A stretch of 64,000 nucleotides of DNA from Bradymonas sediminis (GTDB lineage: Bacteria; Myxococcota_A; Bradymonadia; Bradymonadales; Bradymonadaceae): contig NZ_CP030032.1 in the NCBI RefSeq assembly GCF_003258315.1, forward strand, positions 3,846,501 through 3,910,500. The letters are read 5' to 3'. Position numbers and translations under genes: made by a program. The notes below the pieces were generated by a model. It was not told where the DNA came from, did no database searches, and saw only the letters and a program-made list of their open reading frames with translations. Every line of letters begins with the position of its first letter. Position 1 is the first letter of the stretch. This document shows, piece by piece, positions 8,541 to 17,733 of the stretch.

Positions 8541-9206
8541 ATGCCTCAGCCTCATCCTTTCGGTCCTCGCATGTTGGCTCTGCGCTTCAAGCGCTCACTG
8601 CTCGCCCTGTCGATGCTTTCGCTGGTCTTCTCCATCAGCCTCATCGCCTCGACCGCGTCAGCGACCGTGATGAAGTACGTCGGCCTTGAAGAGCTTATCG
8701 AGATCTCGGACATCATCGTCGAGGGCTCGGTCGCTGAGCAGAAGGTCTATTTTGACGAAGCCCAGGGGCGCGTCGTCACCGACACGACCTTCAAAGTTAA
8801 GCGAAACTTCATGGGCAAGGCCGACGATACGGTCACCATCCAGCAATGGAAAGGCACCCATAAGGGCATCACCAGCCAGATCCCGGGGGACCCCAAATTC
8901 GAAAAGGGCGAGTCGGTCATCGTCTTCTTGCACCGCGGCGCCGACGGCGTCGTGGCGCTGTCAGCGATGGCACAGTCGAAATTTTCGCTCTTCCCCTCCG
9001 CTCAGGGAAAACTGGTCTCGCGAAACTTCAGCGACCTGTCGATTTTGCTCGACGATGCCGCGCTTAAAAAACTCGCTGCCCCCTCGGCGATGGCACCGTC
9101 GGCTGGCCAACTCGTAAAACTCCCGAAAGAAACCCGCTCCTACGAGTCCTTCGTCGCCGAGTTGGAGTCTTTGATCGCCGGCATTAAGGGAGGCTCCAAT
9201 GATTAA
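8541..9206 (+). CDS. Secreted cysteine-free partner protein of matrixin, copy 1
   Basis: A 221-aa protein. A signal peptide with core LLALSMLSLVFSISLIAS ends at TASA, leaving a mature protein with no Cys. The mature start (ELIEISDIIVEGSV) is followed by beta-rich sequence with an F-K-V-K-R strand, a short KGxxD-type turn, a TVTIQQW strand, then PKFEKGESVIVFL, a layout like small OB-fold NTR/TIMP domains (my inference). A helical C-terminus follows (YESFVAELESLIAGI). AGGAG lies 8 bases before the ATG. The last 8 bp overlap the matrixin start, so translation is coupled. The gene at 11010 encodes a close paralog of identical length. Confidence 0.8.
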   Translation: MPQPHPFGPRMLALRFKRSLLALSMLSLVFSISLIASTASATVMKYVGLEELIEISDIIVEGSVAEQKVYFDEAQGRVVTDTTFKVKRNFMGKADDTVTIQQWKGTHKGITSQIPGDPKFEKGESVIVFLHRGADGVVALSAMAQSKFSLFPSAQGKLVSRNFSDLSILLDDAALKKLAAPSAMAPSAGQLVKLPKETRSYESFVAELESLIAGIKGGSND

Positions 9207-10791
9207 GAACTCACCCATGAATTATCTTCGCCACATCCTGGCCCTGTGCACCGTGCTCGCCTGCCTGATGGTCGCCCCCAGCGCATTTGCCTATCAATTT
9301 ATGGCCAGCGACCGCTGCCCCAACGGCGCTACCTGGTCATCAAACCGCCAGCCGCTTAATTATTATATCAACCAAAACGGCGTGAGCACGGTTCCGATGA
9401 CCAGCTTGTCGCGGATCATCCAAGACTCCTTCAACGCCTGGAGCGAGCCTTGCTGCTCGGGATTCTCGGCCAACTACCGCGGCACAACCCACCTGGGCTC
9501 GCCCAATAGCAACCGCGAGATGGTGCTCACTTTCGAGGAGAATAATTGGCCCGCCCAGATGGGCAACGTCAACGTGACCGTCGCGGTCACGCTTTTCCAG
9601 GCGAGCAACGACTGCTCCATCTATGCGGCGCCGATCCTTTATAACGCCGTTAAGTTCGACTTTTGCACCAGCGGCAACAATTGCACCGACCTTCAGAGCA
9701 TCACGACCCACGAAATCGGGCATAGCTTAGGCCTGAACCACAGCAACCACGCCGACGCCACGATGTATTACGCCTATACAGGCGGCACGAGCGCGCGCAC
9801 GCTCTCCCCAGACGACATCGCGGGGGTCTGCACACTGTACCCTGACAATAGCTGCAACTGCGCCACGGATCGCGATTGCGACAGCGGCGAGGTTTGTAAT
9901 AACGGGCAATGCGAAAAAATGCGCTGCACAAGCGACCTGATGTGCCCATACGGACAGGCATGTAACGTCGCCAGCGGCGACTGCGTGCAGCCCACTTGTG
10001 CCGCAGACTACCAATGCGTCGACGGGTTCAACTGCGAAAACAATCGCTGCGTTTCGTCGTGCCCGACCTGCCGCGAGTGCAGAACACACGCCGAATGCGG
10101 CAGCAACGCATGGTGCGCGATGCTCACGGCAGGCTCCAATGTCGGCAGCTGCATGAATTTTTGCGCTCAGGACGGCAGTTGCCCCGGCGACTCCAGATGC
10201 TTCCGCACCCCCTTCGCGTTGAGCAGCAGCGGCGCGTGCAACCCGGGCTCATGCCAGCCTGGTGAGGAATGCGTCCCCGACACCGACAATGGCTATACCT
10301 GTGTGACCAAGTGCAACACGAACGCAGACTGTGGGACCAACCAACTATGCATGGATATGGGCATGAAAGTCTGCATCGAAACCAGCCTGCTCTGCCTGAA
10401 CCCCGACGCCGCCGAAACCGGCGCGATTTGCCCCGACCAATATACCTGCATGCCGGGGAGTGGCGGCGGCACGGCGAACTCGCCGGAGCCCGTCCCGGCG
10501 ATCATCCCCGGGTCGGCGCCCCCTCCGCCCGGGACGATTCCCGACGCCGGCCCCACCCCCGATATTGGCGAAGAGAATAATTTCGGCGGTGATACCGGAG
10601 TCACGCCTGATATTGGGGGCGAGCGCGACGCTGACGATGCGCTCAATGACCCGAATCAAATCGACGCCGAATTCCATGAACTTCACGGAGGATGCGGCTG
10701 CTCCAGCACCCCACTCCAAGATGAAGTCCCCGGCAGCTTGATGCTCCTGGGCGCGTTTGGTCTCGGCATCCTGTGGAAGCGCAAGCGCTAA
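9199..10791 (+). CDS. Matrixin-type zinc metalloprotease with MYXO-CTERM anchor, copy 1
   Basis: A 530-aa secreted protease. A signal peptide ends near SAFA. The catalytic domain begins at once (YQFMASDRCPNG) and holds the zinc motif HEIGHSLGLNH (171-181) and Met-turn Met189. No propeptide or cysteine switch is visible. Residues about 215-430 are Cys-rich, disulfide-knot-like repeats (CATDRDCDSGEVCNNGQCE type), then a Pro/Gly/Asp linker. The C-terminus has GCGC, a hydrophobic helix and WKRKR, a MYXO-CTERM sorting signal for surface anchoring by a myxosortase. The start overlaps the partner gene by 8 bp, with GGGAGG six bases upstream of the ATG. Confidence 0.9.
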   Translation: MIKNSPMNYLRHILALCTVLACLMVAPSAFAYQFMASDRCPNGATWSSNRQPLNYYINQNGVSTVPMTSLSRIIQDSFNAWSEPCCSGFSANYRGTTHLGSPNSNREMVLTFEENNWPAQMGNVNVTVAVTLFQASNDCSIYAAPILYNAVKFDFCTSGNNCTDLQSITTHEIGHSLGLNHSNHADATMYYAYTGGTSARTLSPDDIAGVCTLYPDNSCNCATDRDCDSGEVCNNGQCEKMRCTSDLMCPYGQACNVASGDCVQPTCAADYQCVDGFNCENNRCVSSCPTCRECRTHAECGSNAWCAMLTAGSNVGSCMNFCAQDGSCPGDSRCFRTPFALSSSGACNPGSCQPGEECVPDTDNGYTCVTKCNTNADCGTNQLCMDMGMKVCIETSLLCLNPDAAETGAICPDQYTCMPGSGGGTANSPEPVPAIIPGSAPPPPGTIPDAGPTPDIGEENNFGGDTGVTPDIGGERDADDALNDPNQIDAEFHELHGGCGCSSTPLQDEVPGSLMLLGAFGLGILWKRKR

Positions 10792-10817
10792 CGTAGGTTC
10801 CCGCGTGAGTATACAAA

Positions 10818-10850
10818 GGCTGCCGGCATTTGCCGGCGGCCTTTTTCTTT
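10818..10850 (+). terminator. Rho-independent terminator after module copy 1
   Basis: A GC-rich hairpin with arms GGCTGCCGGCA and TGCCGGCGGCC is followed by CTTTTTCTTTT, 27 bp after the matrixin stop codon. It separates copy 1 from copy 2, so the second module should have its own promoter. Confidence 0.85.
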
Positions 10851-10953
10851 TCGCCAGCAACCTCCCCCAGGCCCGCTCGACCCCACAAAACCAGCGTGTC
10901 CTCCCATCTTATTTACAAGCCCCACCCCGAATGGCACTATACCGCCGGGACAT

Positions 10954-10976
10954 CACCCCCCTCCATTCTAATTATC
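10954..10976 (+). promoter_or_regulatory. Leader element of module copy 2, possible -10
   Basis: CACCCCCC, then TCTAATTATCTT about 43 bp before the ATG. It matches the leader before copy 1 in order and distance, while the sequence between it and the preceding terminator is not obviously conserved. A possible shared promoter or untranslated leader; evidence limited to this comparison. Confidence 0.3.
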
Positions 10977-11009
10977 TTTATTCTCCTACGGCTCTGGGCA
11001 GCAATAATC

Positions 11010-11675
11010 ATGTCATACCAGCAACCCTCTACGCTTCACTCTCCGTCTTGTCGGCCCACGCGATCCCTGGTCGCGCTGGCGATGCTCGCGCTTGTCTTCG
11101 CCATCAGCCTCGTGGCATCGACCGCGTCGGCGACCGTCATGAAATACGCAGACCTTGAAGGGCTGATCGAGATCTCAGACATCATCGTCGAAGGCTCGGT
11201 CGCCGAGCAGAAGGTCTATTTCGACGAGGCCCAGGGCCGCGTCGTCACCGACACGACTTTTAAGATTGAGCGTAAATTCCTGGGCGAGGTCGACTCAAAA
11301 GTCACCATTCAGCAATGGCAGGGCACCCACAAAGGGATCACCACCCAGATCCCGGGCGACCCCAACTTCGACAAAGGCGAGTCGGTCATCGTCTTCTTGC
11401 ACCGCGGCCCCGACGGCGTCGTCGCGCTGTCGGCCATGGCCCAGTCGAAGTTCTCGATCTTCCCGACCGCCCAGGGAAAACTGGTCTCTCGTAACTTCAG
11501 CGACCTGTCGATTTTGCTCGATGACGCCGCGCTCAAAAAACTCGTAGCGCCCGCCAAAAACGAACCGTCAGCGGGCCAGATCGTAAAACTCCCGAAGGAG
11601 ACCCGCTCCTACGAATCATTCGTCGCGGAGCTGGAATCCCTGATCGCTGGTATCAAGGGAGGAACCAATGACTAA
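11010..11675 (+). CDS. Secreted cysteine-free partner protein of matrixin, copy 2
   Basis: A 221-aa paralog of the protein at 8541. The signal peptide differs (MSYQQPSTLHSPSCRPTRSL) but the mature part is nearly the same from ATVMKYADLEGLIEISDIIV to YESFVAELESLIAGIKGG. The mature protein again has no Cys. The ATG at 11010 gives exactly the same length as copy 1; an upstream in-frame extension to 10830 is rejected because it runs through the terminator of copy 1. Only a weak GGGCAG precedes the ATG. The final 8 bp overlap the next matrixin gene, as in copy 1. Confidence 0.8.
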   Translation: MSYQQPSTLHSPSCRPTRSLVALAMLALVFAISLVASTASATVMKYADLEGLIEISDIIVEGSVAEQKVYFDEAQGRVVTDTTFKIERKFLGEVDSKVTIQQWQGTHKGITTQIPGDPNFDKGESVIVFLHRGPDGVVALSAMAQSKFSIFPTAQGKLVSRNFSDLSILLDDAALKKLVAPAKNEPSAGQIVKLPKETRSYESFVAELESLIAGIKGGTND

Positions 11676-13488
11676 GAAGTCCACGCCCATGAATTATCTT
11701 CGCCACACCCTCGCCCTTTGCACCGTGCTCGCCGGCCTGATGGTCGCCCCCAGCGCGTTTAGCTACCAATTTATCAGCGCCGACCGCTGCCCCAACGGCG
11801 TCACCTGGAGCTCAAGCCGCCAGCCGCTCGATTATTATATCAATCGCAACGGCTCGAGCACCGTGCCGATGAACACGGTGACGCGGATCTTCGAGGACTC
11901 CTTCGACGCCTGGAGCGAGCCCTGCTGCTCGAGCTTCACCACCAATTACCGCGGAACGACGTCTCTGACGGCGCTCAATAGCGACGATGAAGTTGTCCTG
12001 TCCTTCCAGGAGAATAACTGGCCAACCCAGATGGGCAACGTCAACCAGACCATCGCGGTCACCCTCTTTCAGGGCTACTCGAATTGCACCATCTATTCGG
12101 CGCCGATTCTATTTAACGCGGTCGGTTTCGACTTCTGCTCCAGCGGCAGCGGCTGCACCGACCTGCAGAGCATCGCGACCCACGAGATCGGCCATAACTT
12201 AGGCCTGGACCACAGCAACCACTCCGACGCCACGATGTTTTACGCCTATAGCGGCGGCACCAGCGCGCGCACGCTCTCCGACGACGACGTCGCCGGGGTC
12301 TGCGCGCTGTATCCCGACACCTGCGCGTGCACTCGCGATAGCCAATGCAGCACCGGCCAGGTCTGCAATAACGGGCAATGCGAAAAAGCGCCCTGCACAA
12401 GTGACGCGATGTGCCCGGGCGGAAAGACCTGCGAGCGCTCCAGCGGCGAGTGCGTGGTGCCCACCTGTAGCACCGACAACGACTGCGCCAGCGGCTATAT
12501 ATGCGACGCCACCAACCACTGCGTCACCGAGTGTGAGATCTGCCGCGAGTGCACCTCTCAGGCCGACTGCGGCGGCGGCGGCGCGTATTGCGCGGCGGTC
12601 GACGAAGGCTCCGATGTCGGCAAATGCCTGGCGAGTTGTGGCCCCGACGGTAGCTGCCCCGGCGACTCCGAATGCTTCCTGGTGCCCAACTCCCCCGCCA
12701 GCAGCGGCTCCTGCGGCTCGGGCGTTTGTGAGTCCGGCGAAGAATGCGTCGGCGACGGCAACAACGGAACCATCTGCGTGACCATGTGTAGCTCGGACGG
12801 GGACTGCGGCAGCGACCAGCGCTGCATGGACCTGGGCATCAACGTCTGTGTCGACACCTACCAGCTCTGCCTGAACCCGGACGCCGGCACCACCGGCACC
12901 ATCTGCCCCGACGGCTATGAGTGCCACAGCGACTCCGGCGGCGGCTCCAACCCCGGCGCAGCCTGCAACGGATTGGGCAATTATTGCTCGACCAGCTCTG
13001 ACAATTGCACCACCGACAACGATGTCTGCGTCGGCACCTCGGCCACCGAGGGCTATTGCTCCTGCGTGTGCGAGCGCGACTCCGATTGCGGCGACGGGGC
13101 GACCTGCGAGACGCTTCAGAGCGGCACAAAGGCCTGCATTATCAACGACGAGGAGCCCACCGACCCATGTGACGGCGTAACCTGCCCCTCGGAACAGACC
13201 TGCAGCGGCGGAGTCTGCGTGGGCGGCGGAACCAACCCAAATGATCCCGACGCGGGCACCTCCCCCGACGTCGGCGTTGATGTGGGAATTACCCCCGATA
13301 TCGGCGGCGACAGCGACGCTGGCGATGAAGTCATCGACCAGAAGCAAGAGGAGGAACAGAATTATGCCAGCGACGACTCTGACTCCGGATGCGGCTGCTC
13401 GAGCACCCCGCTCCAGGATGACGTCCCCGGCAGCTTGATGCTGCTGGGCGCGTTTGGCCTCGGCATCCTGTGGAGGCGAAAGCGCTAA
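11668..13488 (+). CDS. Matrixin-type zinc metalloprotease with MYXO-CTERM anchor, copy 2
   Basis: A 606-aa paralog of the protease at 9199. It has a signal peptide ending SAFS, a catalytic domain with HEIGHNLGLDH (172-182) and Met-turn Met190, and no visible propeptide. Its Cys-rich stalk is longer than in copy 1: where copy 1 has a Pro-rich linker, this copy carries about 95 more residues of Cys-rich repeats (from CNGLGNYC to CSGGVCVGG). The C-terminal GCGC-helix-WRRKR tail is nearly identical. It overlaps its partner gene by 8 bp and is followed by a strong terminator. Confidence 0.9.
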   Translation: MTKKSTPMNYLRHTLALCTVLAGLMVAPSAFSYQFISADRCPNGVTWSSSRQPLDYYINRNGSSTVPMNTVTRIFEDSFDAWSEPCCSSFTTNYRGTTSLTALNSDDEVVLSFQENNWPTQMGNVNQTIAVTLFQGYSNCTIYSAPILFNAVGFDFCSSGSGCTDLQSIATHEIGHNLGLDHSNHSDATMFYAYSGGTSARTLSDDDVAGVCALYPDTCACTRDSQCSTGQVCNNGQCEKAPCTSDAMCPGGKTCERSSGECVVPTCSTDNDCASGYICDATNHCVTECEICRECTSQADCGGGGAYCAAVDEGSDVGKCLASCGPDGSCPGDSECFLVPNSPASSGSCGSGVCESGEECVGDGNNGTICVTMCSSDGDCGSDQRCMDLGINVCVDTYQLCLNPDAGTTGTICPDGYECHSDSGGGSNPGAACNGLGNYCSTSSDNCTTDNDVCVGTSATEGYCSCVCERDSDCGDGATCETLQSGTKACIINDEEPTDPCDGVTCPSEQTCSGGVCVGGGTNPNDPDAGTSPDVGVDVGITPDIGGDSDAGDEVIDQKQEEEQNYASDDSDSGCGCSSTPLQDDVPGSLMLLGAFGLGILWRRKR

Positions 13489-13510
13489 AGTAGCCTTAGC
13501 CAAACAATAA

Positions 13511-13540
13511 AAAAGCCGCCGGCATTCGCCGGCGGCTTTT
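13511..13540. terminator. Bidirectional terminator between matrixin copy 2 and clpB
   Basis: A perfect 9-bp stem (GCCGCCGGC at 13515-13523, its complement at 13528-13536, loop ATTC) has an A-run on the left and a T-run on the right. It can end transcription of both convergent genes. Confidence 0.85.
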
Positions 13541-13561
13541 CTATTTGAAGCGAGACTTCGC

Positions 13562-16174
13562 TCAGGCCTTCTCAACCCGATTAAACGTCAGCCCCTTTCC
13601 ATCTTCGGCGACGTCCACCTTGATCTCGTCGCCCTCGCCGAAGCGCCCCTCCAGAATCTCGGTCGACAGCGGGTCGTGGATGAATTTGCCGAAGGCGCGC
13701 TTGAGCGGGCGCGCGCCGTACTCCGGCTCGTAGCCCTCTTCGGCCAAAAAGTCGCGGGCGGCATCGCTCAGGCCGATCAAGATCTTTTGCTGGCCCAACA
13801 ACTTTCGCAGCCCGCGCTCCTGGATGTCGACGATGAGGCGAATCGACTCGCAGCTCAACGCCTGGAAGGTGATCGGGGCGTCGAGGCGGTTCAAGAACTC
13901 CGGCTTGAAATGATCCTTGAGAATCTCGCCGACGGCGTCGTTGAGCTCCTCCTGCTCGACCTTTCCGGTCAGGTCCATGATCTCGCGGCTGCCGACGTTC
14001 GAGGTCAAGATGATCAGCGTATTTGAGAAGTCGACCATGCGGCCCTGACTGTCGCTCAGGCGCCCCTCGTCCATGACCTGCAAGAGGATATTAAAGACGT
14101 CGGGGTGCGCTTTCTCAGCCTCGTCAAAGAGCACCACCGAATAGGGCTTCAGGCGCACGGCCTCGGTCAAAATACCGCCCGACTGGCTGCCCACATACCC
14201 GCGCGCCGAGCCGATGAGCGTGTTGACCTTCGACTGCTCCATATATTCGCTCATATCGATGCGAACCAGCGAGTCCTCGCTGTCGAAGAGGAACTCGCTG
14301 AGCGCCTTGGCCAGCTCGGTTTTCCCCACGCCGGTGGGGCCGACGAACATGAAGTTACCGATCGGGCGCCCCGCCGGTTTAAGCCCCGCGCGTGAGCGCC
14401 AGATAGCCTTGCAGATCGCCTCGATCGCGTGGTCCTGCCCGACGACCCGCTGACGCAGGCGATTGGGCATATTGAGCAACTTCTCACGCTCCGACTCCAA
14501 CATGCGCGAGGTCGGAATGCCGGTCCAGCTCGCGATGACCGCGGCGATGTCGGTCTCATCGACATAGTCTTTGAGCAGACGCTCATCTGCGTGGATCTCG
14601 TCGAGCTTCGCCTCGGCCTGGGCGATCTCCTTCTGGATGCGCGGGAGCACGCTATACTTAAGCTCGGCCGCGCGCCCCAACTCGCCCGCCCGCTGGGCCT
14701 CGAGGATCTCTTTCTCGCTCGTCTCAAGCGCCTCTTTATGCTCGGTCAACTCGTCGAGCGCGCCCTTCTCAAGCTCCCACCGCACGCGCAGGCGCGCGGC
14801 TTCTTCTTCCTGACTCTCAATCTCATTCTCCAGCCCATCGCGCGCCTCCACCGTCTCGGCGTCGGTCGCCTCGGCCAGCGACTCCCGCTCGACCTGAAGC
14901 TGCAAGATGCTGCGCTCGATGGCGTCGAGCTTCGCCGGCTTCGAGTCGATCTCGAGGCGCAAGCGGCTGCACGCCTCATCGATGGCGTCGATGGCCTTGT
15001 CCGGCAGCGCCCGGTCGCTCACGTAGCGGTCGGTGCCCTCGGCCGCCGCGATGAGCGCCTGGTCGCGGATCTGCACGCCGTGATGAATCTCGTATTGCTG
15101 CTTGATGCCGCGCAAAATCGACACGCACTCACCGATATCGACCTCGTCGACCAAGATCGACTGGAAGCGCCGCTCAAGCGCGGCGTCTTCCTCGATATAC
15201 TCGCGATACTCGTCGATGGTCGTGGTGCCCATGATGCTGATCTCACCGCGGGCCATCGCCGGCTTGAGCAGGTTCACCGCGCCGCCACTGCCCTCGCCCC
15301 CTGCACCCACGATCTGCTGGAGCTCGTCGATAAATAGAATAATATCGCCCTTGCTCTGCACGACCTCGTTGATGACCGCCTTCATGCGCTCCTCAAATTG
15401 ACCGCGAAGGCTCGTCCCGGCGACCAGCGCCCCGACGTCCAGGCTCATGATGCGCTTGCCCTGCAGGCCCGCGGGCACATCGCCGGCGACCACGCGCTGG
15501 GCCAACCCCTCGACGATGGCGGTCTTACCGACGCCGGGCTCACCGATGAGCACCGGGTTATTCTTGGTGCGCCGACACAAGACCTGCATCAACCGACGCA
15601 TCTCCCCGGAGCGCCCGATGACCGGGTCTAGCTCCCCGCGGCGCGCCCGCTCGGTGAGGTCCTCGGCGAATTTACCAAGGATCTCAGACACTTCGCCCTC
15701 GGCCTGCGCGACCTTTTTACCGCTGCGCCCCTCGGCCAGGGCGTCGCGCAACTTGTCGGCGCTCGCCCCGGTCGCGCGCAATTCGCGCCCGGTGTAGCTC
15801 TTGCGCTCGCGCGCAAATGCCAGCAGCAAATGCTCGGTGCTCACAAATTTATCGTCGAGCTTCTTGGCCTCTTCGGCCGCCACGTCGAGGGCCGAGAGCA
15901 GTTGCTTGTCGACAAAAACCTGGGCCTGACCGCGCTTATAATTGCGCGGCATCGTCTCTAACTCCGCAATGAGCCCGCGCCCCAGCGCGTTGGTATCGGC
16001 CCCCAGCTTCTTGAGCACCGTCTCCACCACGCTGTCGGACTGCTCGAGCATCGCCAGCATCGTGTGCTCGATGCCGACGTGACGGTGCTCAAGGTCGGTG
16101 GCCAGCTCCTGCGCCCGCGCCATCGCCTTGCGGGCCTTGCGCGTGAATTGGGACAAATCAAATTTGGTCGGCAT
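13562..16174 (-). CDS. clpB: ATP-dependent disaggregase ClpB
   Basis: A 870-aa AAA+ chaperone that solubilises protein aggregates together with the DnaK system. An N-terminal Clp repeat domain is followed by NBD1 with Walker A GEPGVGKT (about 211-218) and Walker B ILFIDEL, a coiled-coil middle domain (about 400-520), NBD2 with GPTGVGKTE and [12 protein letters not shown], and the D2-small domain with [10 protein letters not shown]. Length is normal for the family. I chose the ATG at 16174 ([10 protein letters not shown]); a GTG three codons upstream (16183) is also possible. The upstream gene on the same strand is a pseudokinase 76 bp away. No CIRCE element was seen. Confidence 0.95.
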   Translation of the reverse strand: MPTKFDLSQFTRKARKAMARAQELATDLEHRHVGIEHTMLAMLEQSDSVVETVLKKLGADTNALGRGLIAELETMPRNYKRGQAQVFVDKQLLSALDVAAEEAKKLDDKFVSTEHLLLAFARERKSYTGRELRATGASADKLRDALAEGRSGKKVAQAEGEVSEILGKFAEDLTERARRGELDPVIGRSGEMRRLMQVLCRRTKNNPVLIGEPGVGKTAIVEGLAQRVVAGDVPAGLQGKRIMSLDVGALVAGTSLRGQFEERMKAVINEVVQSKGDIILFIDELQQIVGAGGEGSGGAVNLLKPAMARGEISIMGTTTIDEYREYIEEDAALERRFQSILVDEVDIGECVSILRGIKQQYEIHHGVQIRDQALIAAAEGTDRYVSDRALPDKAIDAIDEACSRLRLEIDSKPAKLDAIERSILQLQVERESLAEATDAETVEARDGLENEIESQEEEAARLRVRWELEKGALDELTEHKEALETSEKEILEAQRAGELGRAAELKYSVLPRIQKEIAQAEAKLDEIHADERLLKDYVDETDIAAVIASWTGIPTSRMLESEREKLLNMPNRLRQRVVGQDHAIEAICKAIWRSRAGLKPAGRPIGNFMFVGPTGVGKTELAKALSEFLFDSEDSLVRIDMSEYMEQSKVNTLIGSARGYVGSQSGGILTEAVRLKPYSVVLFDEAEKAHPDVFNILLQVMDEGRLSDSQGRMVDFSNTLIILTSNVGSREIMDLTGKVEQEELNDAVGEILKDHFKPEFLNRLDAPITFQALSCESIRLIVDIQERGLRKLLGQQKILIGLSDAARDFLAEEGYEPEYGARPLKRAFGKFIHDPLSTEILEGRFGEGDEIKVDVAEDGKGLTFNRVEKA

Positions 16175-16250
16175 AATATTCACTCATTTTATCAAAAGAA
16201 TTTGGCGCTCAATTCATCAACTCATCAACCAATCATCGCATCAAAATATT

Positions 16251-17501
16251 TTATATCGCGCCCAAAACAATCAACACGACGACCGAAACCACCCCGAGAC
16301 CCGCCGCCGCCAGGCTCCACGACAGCGGCATTCTATCGGCAAAAAACGACGCGCTGTCCGGGTCCTGTGCGGACTCCGACGCCCTCTCCGCCACTCTGTT
16401 ATTCGCATCAGGTTCGATACTAATTAACGGACCTGCCGATAATTTGCTATGCAGAGCGCGATTATTCTTGGGGTCTTCGACGCCCGAGAACGGAGCCGGC
16501 AGCAGAAGCATGCCGAAGCCCTTGGTCTGCATGGTGGGCAGGTTCTCGCGGGTGGCGTATTTCGCCAGGCGCTCCATGCGGGCGATGCGGTTCTTGCCGT
16601 GCGGCTGGATCAGGCGCGCGACCAAGAGCGAGAGCCCGGGCGGATCCAGGTTGCTCAGGCGCTCATAGGCCAGTTGACCCAGCGGGTTTTCGACCACGGT
16701 GCGCGGCTCCTCGCCGGTCAGGATAAAGCTGAGCAAGGCGCCGAGCGCGTAGCTGTCGGCGCCGGTGCGAAGCATCGTGCCGGAGCGATCGCCGCGGACC
16801 TCGGGGGCGACATAGGGCGACTCATTATAGTGGAATTTCGCCTGGTTCGGGCGCTCGGCGATGAGGGTCGCGTTGCCAAACCCCACCACCCGGGTCAGCG
16901 TCATCTTCGGGCTGCTCGCCTCGCCATCGACCGAATCGGCCGCGGCTTCGTCGGCCTCGCCCACGATAAAGTGGCGCGGGTCGAGGTCGCGAAACACATA
17001 GCCTGCGGTGTGGACGCTCTGCAAAAACGCGACCAATTCGCCCATCAAGTCGAGCGCCTGTTCGCTGGGTAATCCCTCGGGATGCTCGCGGCGAATCCAC
17101 TCGAAAATGGTCAGGCCGTCCTGCCAATCACAGACCAACACCGGCTCGACCTGGGGTTCGTCGGCCATCGACTCGGCGTCCTCGATCTCGGGCAGGTCTT
17201 CCGGGGCGATCCCGACGTTTAGCAGCGCAATCGGCGTGGGCAAAAGCGGGCTGTTCATCTTCTCTAAAAACGCCCACTCCTCGCGCACCGCCTCGCGGCG
17301 AATCCGCACATAGTCGGCGTCGGTGCTATAGCCGGTGTCATAGAGCACCGCGCGCGCGCAAAGCGTCTGCTCACTGGCGGTGTCGGCCTGGGTGTCCTCG
17401 ACCCCAACGATCTGGTAGCTGCGCCCATTGGCCAATAACCCGAGCACGCGAAAGCGCGCGCTGCCGCCCTCGGCATCGACTAGGAAATTCTGTTCTGACA
17501 T
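16251..17501 (-). CDS. Tail-anchored Ser/Thr kinase-like protein, probable pseudokinase
   Basis: A 416-aa protein with a kinase-like fold outline but altered catalytic residues. The HRDLKPxN loop reads FRDLDPRH (170-177), so the HRD His, catalytic-loop Lys and Asn are replaced. DFG reads GFG (207-209), losing the metal-binding Asp. No beta-3 AxK Lys is evident in the CARAVLY region. The activation segment end (YVAPEV) and a following helix (DSYALGALLSFILTG) are retained. The last 25 residues form one hydrophobic helix, giving a cytosolic domain fixed to the inner membrane. It lies upstream of clpB on the same strand. Confidence 0.75.
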   Translation of the reverse strand: MSEQNFLVDAEGGSARFRVLGLLANGRSYQIVGVEDTQADTASEQTLCARAVLYDTGYSTDADYVRIRREAVREEWAFLEKMNSPLLPTPIALLNVGIAPEDLPEIEDAESMADEPQVEPVLVCDWQDGLTIFEWIRREHPEGLPSEQALDLMGELVAFLQSVHTAGYVFRDLDPRHFIVGEADEAAADSVDGEASSPKMTLTRVVGFGNATLIAERPNQAKFHYNESPYVAPEVRGDRSGTMLRTGADSYALGALLSFILTGEEPRTVVENPLGQLAYERLSNLDPPGLSLLVARLIQPHGKNRIARMERLAKYATRENLPTMQTKGFGMLLLPAPFSGVEDPKNNRALHSKLSAGPLISIEPDANNRVAERASESAQDPDSASFFADRMPLSWSLAAAGLGVVSVVVLIVLGAI

Positions 17502-17733
17502 CTTCAGTACTCGCTATAATTTATTCCGACTTAAGCGGGTGAATTTTGAAATTCATTGCGCGAAAGCGATGCTAGCGCATTGCCCGGCGCACGTCGACAC
17601 GTGCGTATCAGCGCGAGCGCGCAGGTTCAACCACGCGAACCCGGCGCATATTTCGCGCCCGCCGAGTTCCCGGGCCATGCGCTAGCGTGTGCCAGTCAGA
17701 ACACCTGAATTTGACCGTGCCTCACCCGCTTTG

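Larger units (their letters stand above)
8541..13488 (+). repeat. Tandem duplication of a partner-protein/matrixin gene pair
   Basis: Two head-to-tail copies (8541-10791 and 11010-13488) share gene order, the 8-bp gene overlap, the 221-aa length of the first gene, signal peptide type, catalytic domain and C-terminal anchor. They differ in the signal peptide of the first gene and in the length of the Cys-rich stalk of the second. This indicates duplication followed by divergence in the stalk. Confidence 0.9.

Noticed and set aside
10830-11009. Upstream extension of the second partner protein
   Set aside because: The extra codons run through the terminator hairpin of the first module, and the ATG at 11010 gives exactly the same length as copy 1.
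12199-13575. 458-codon open frame antisense to the second matrixin
   Set aside because: Its Ala/Gly/Val-rich composition mirrors the Cys/Asp/Ser-rich stalk of the sense protein, and no independent start or ribosome site is seen.
16184-16250. ATCA-rich stretch before clpB as a heat-shock operator
   Set aside because: The repeats are short and irregular; no CIRCE or sigma-32-like promoter could be matched.
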